The notes below the pieces were generated by a model. It worked only from the letters and a program-made list of their open reading frames with translations, did no database searches and was not told the DNA's origin. The translations under genes and the position numbers were made by a program. A DNA stretch of 8,084 bases from Chitinophagaceae bacterium (lineage in GTDB: Bacteria; Bacteroidota; Bacteroidia; Chitinophagales; Chitinophagaceae). The stretch is from the NCBI GenBank assembly GCA_030151745.1, contig JASLDA010000164.1, positions 1-8,084 of the forward strand. The letters run 5' to 3'. Positions 7,724 through 8,084 of the stretch are shown one piece after another; the first letter of the stretch is position 1, and each line of letters opens with the position of its first letter.

Positions 7724-8084
7724 ATGGCGCTCTCCTCCACCGAACGTACAGATCTGCTCAACATCGGACTGATGCTGCTTTCATGCGCCATCGCCATCGT
7801 CATTCCCCTGGAGCTGTTCCTCTTCTCCTACGCCGTGCTGGGGCCGCTGCATTACCTGACGGAGATCTCCTGGCTGCATGACCGCGGCTATTTCACCAAA
7901 GGACGATACGATGCGACGATACTGCTGCTCATCGCCCTCGTGGGCAGCCTCGCCTACTACAGCCTCAACGGTCTTTTCGAGCTGGAGTTCAGCCCGAACT
8001 TCATCGTCTGGCTCAGCTATATCGGCCTGCTGAGCGCGGCTATCTTCGCGCTGATCAGGAATCCCTACGTGCGGATCACCGGCA
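7724..8084 (+). CDS. Multi-pass membrane protein of unknown function, 3' end cut by window
   Basis: An open frame from the ATG at 7724 runs to the window edge without a stop, giving 120 residues. Hydrophobic stretches at about 14-40, 63-81 and 94-111 are probable membrane segments. Between the first two is the polar, motif-like block GPLHYLTEISWLHDRGYF (40-57), with His43, Glu47, His52 and Asp53, which could be metal- or substrate-binding; a basic stretch (KGRYD, 59-63) follows. I believe similar proteins with this block occur in other Bacteroidota as conserved hypothetical membrane proteins, but that is from memory and I do not recognise a characterised family. Codon use matches the epimerase gene 10 bp upstream, and the short gap suggests co-transcription. 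The ATG is preceded by AGGG, too close to be a standard ribosome site. The right end is missing, so total length and topology are unknown. Confidence 0.75.
   Translation, partial: MALSSTERTDLLNIGLMLLSCAIAIVIPLELFLFSYAVLGPLHYLTEISWLHDRGYFTKGRYDATILLLIALVGSLAYYSLNGLFELEFSPNFIVWLSYIGLLSAAIFALIRNPYVRITG

Noticed and set aside
7452..7772. 106-residue plus-strand frame overlapping the epimerase end and the start of the membrane protein
   Set aside because: Arg/Gly/Pro-rich shadow frame of the epimerase gene, with no recognisable motif.
1..8084. CRISPR arrays, tRNA/rRNA genes, insertion sequences, prophage or defence genes
   Set aside because: No direct-repeat arrays, transposase-like frames, terminal inverted repeats or RNA-gene signatures were seen. 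Apart from short intergenic gaps, the window is filled by the five genes described.

Overview
The window reads as chromosomal DNA of a GC-rich member of the Bacteroidota, possibly Chitinophagia-like, although the exact lineage cannot be fixed from sequence alone. Three things point there. The first three genes encode core components of the type IX secretion system (T9SS), which is found only in this phylum. The gene starts lack clear Shine-Dalgarno sequences. The AT-rich intergenic pockets carry TAnnTTTG-type -7 promoter elements. Coding DNA is strongly G/C-rich at third codon positions, which produces many long but spurious antisense reading frames.

Layout. Minus strand, left half: porV (1-1007, 3' end outside the window) lies downstream of porU (1097-4846), separated by 89 bp. 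PorV is an outer-membrane beta-barrel shuttle. PorU is the gingipain-like (peptidase C25) sortase, with its His and Cys both visible. Plus strand: gldJ (5086-6621) diverges from porU across a 239-bp intergenic region that holds candidate promoters for both directions and an imperfect palindrome. GldJ is an outer-membrane lipoprotein with a formylglycine-generating-enzyme-like fold and no catalytic cysteine pair. A strong rho-independent terminator (6645-6677) follows gldJ. Next come a dipeptide (L-Ala-D/L-Glu) epimerase of the enolase superfamily (6688-7713) and, 10 bp further on, the start of a multi-pass membrane protein of unknown function (7724 to beyond the end).

How the genes work together. 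GldJ belongs to the periplasmic/outer-membrane ring-and-motor side of T9SS and gliding. PorV carries substrates from the translocon to the attachment complex. PorU removes the C-terminal signal and attaches cargo to the surface anchor. The divergent promoters put the secretion-core lipoprotein and the sortase/shuttle pair on one control region. The epimerase probably acts in recycling of peptidoglycan peptides and may be co-transcribed with the membrane protein. Its link to T9SS is only one of position.

I saw no RNA genes, mobile elements or CRISPR arrays. This is mostly a recognisable core locus. The least explained elements are the unknown membrane protein at the right edge, the palindrome in the gldJ promoter, and the terminator placed almost on the epimerase start codon.
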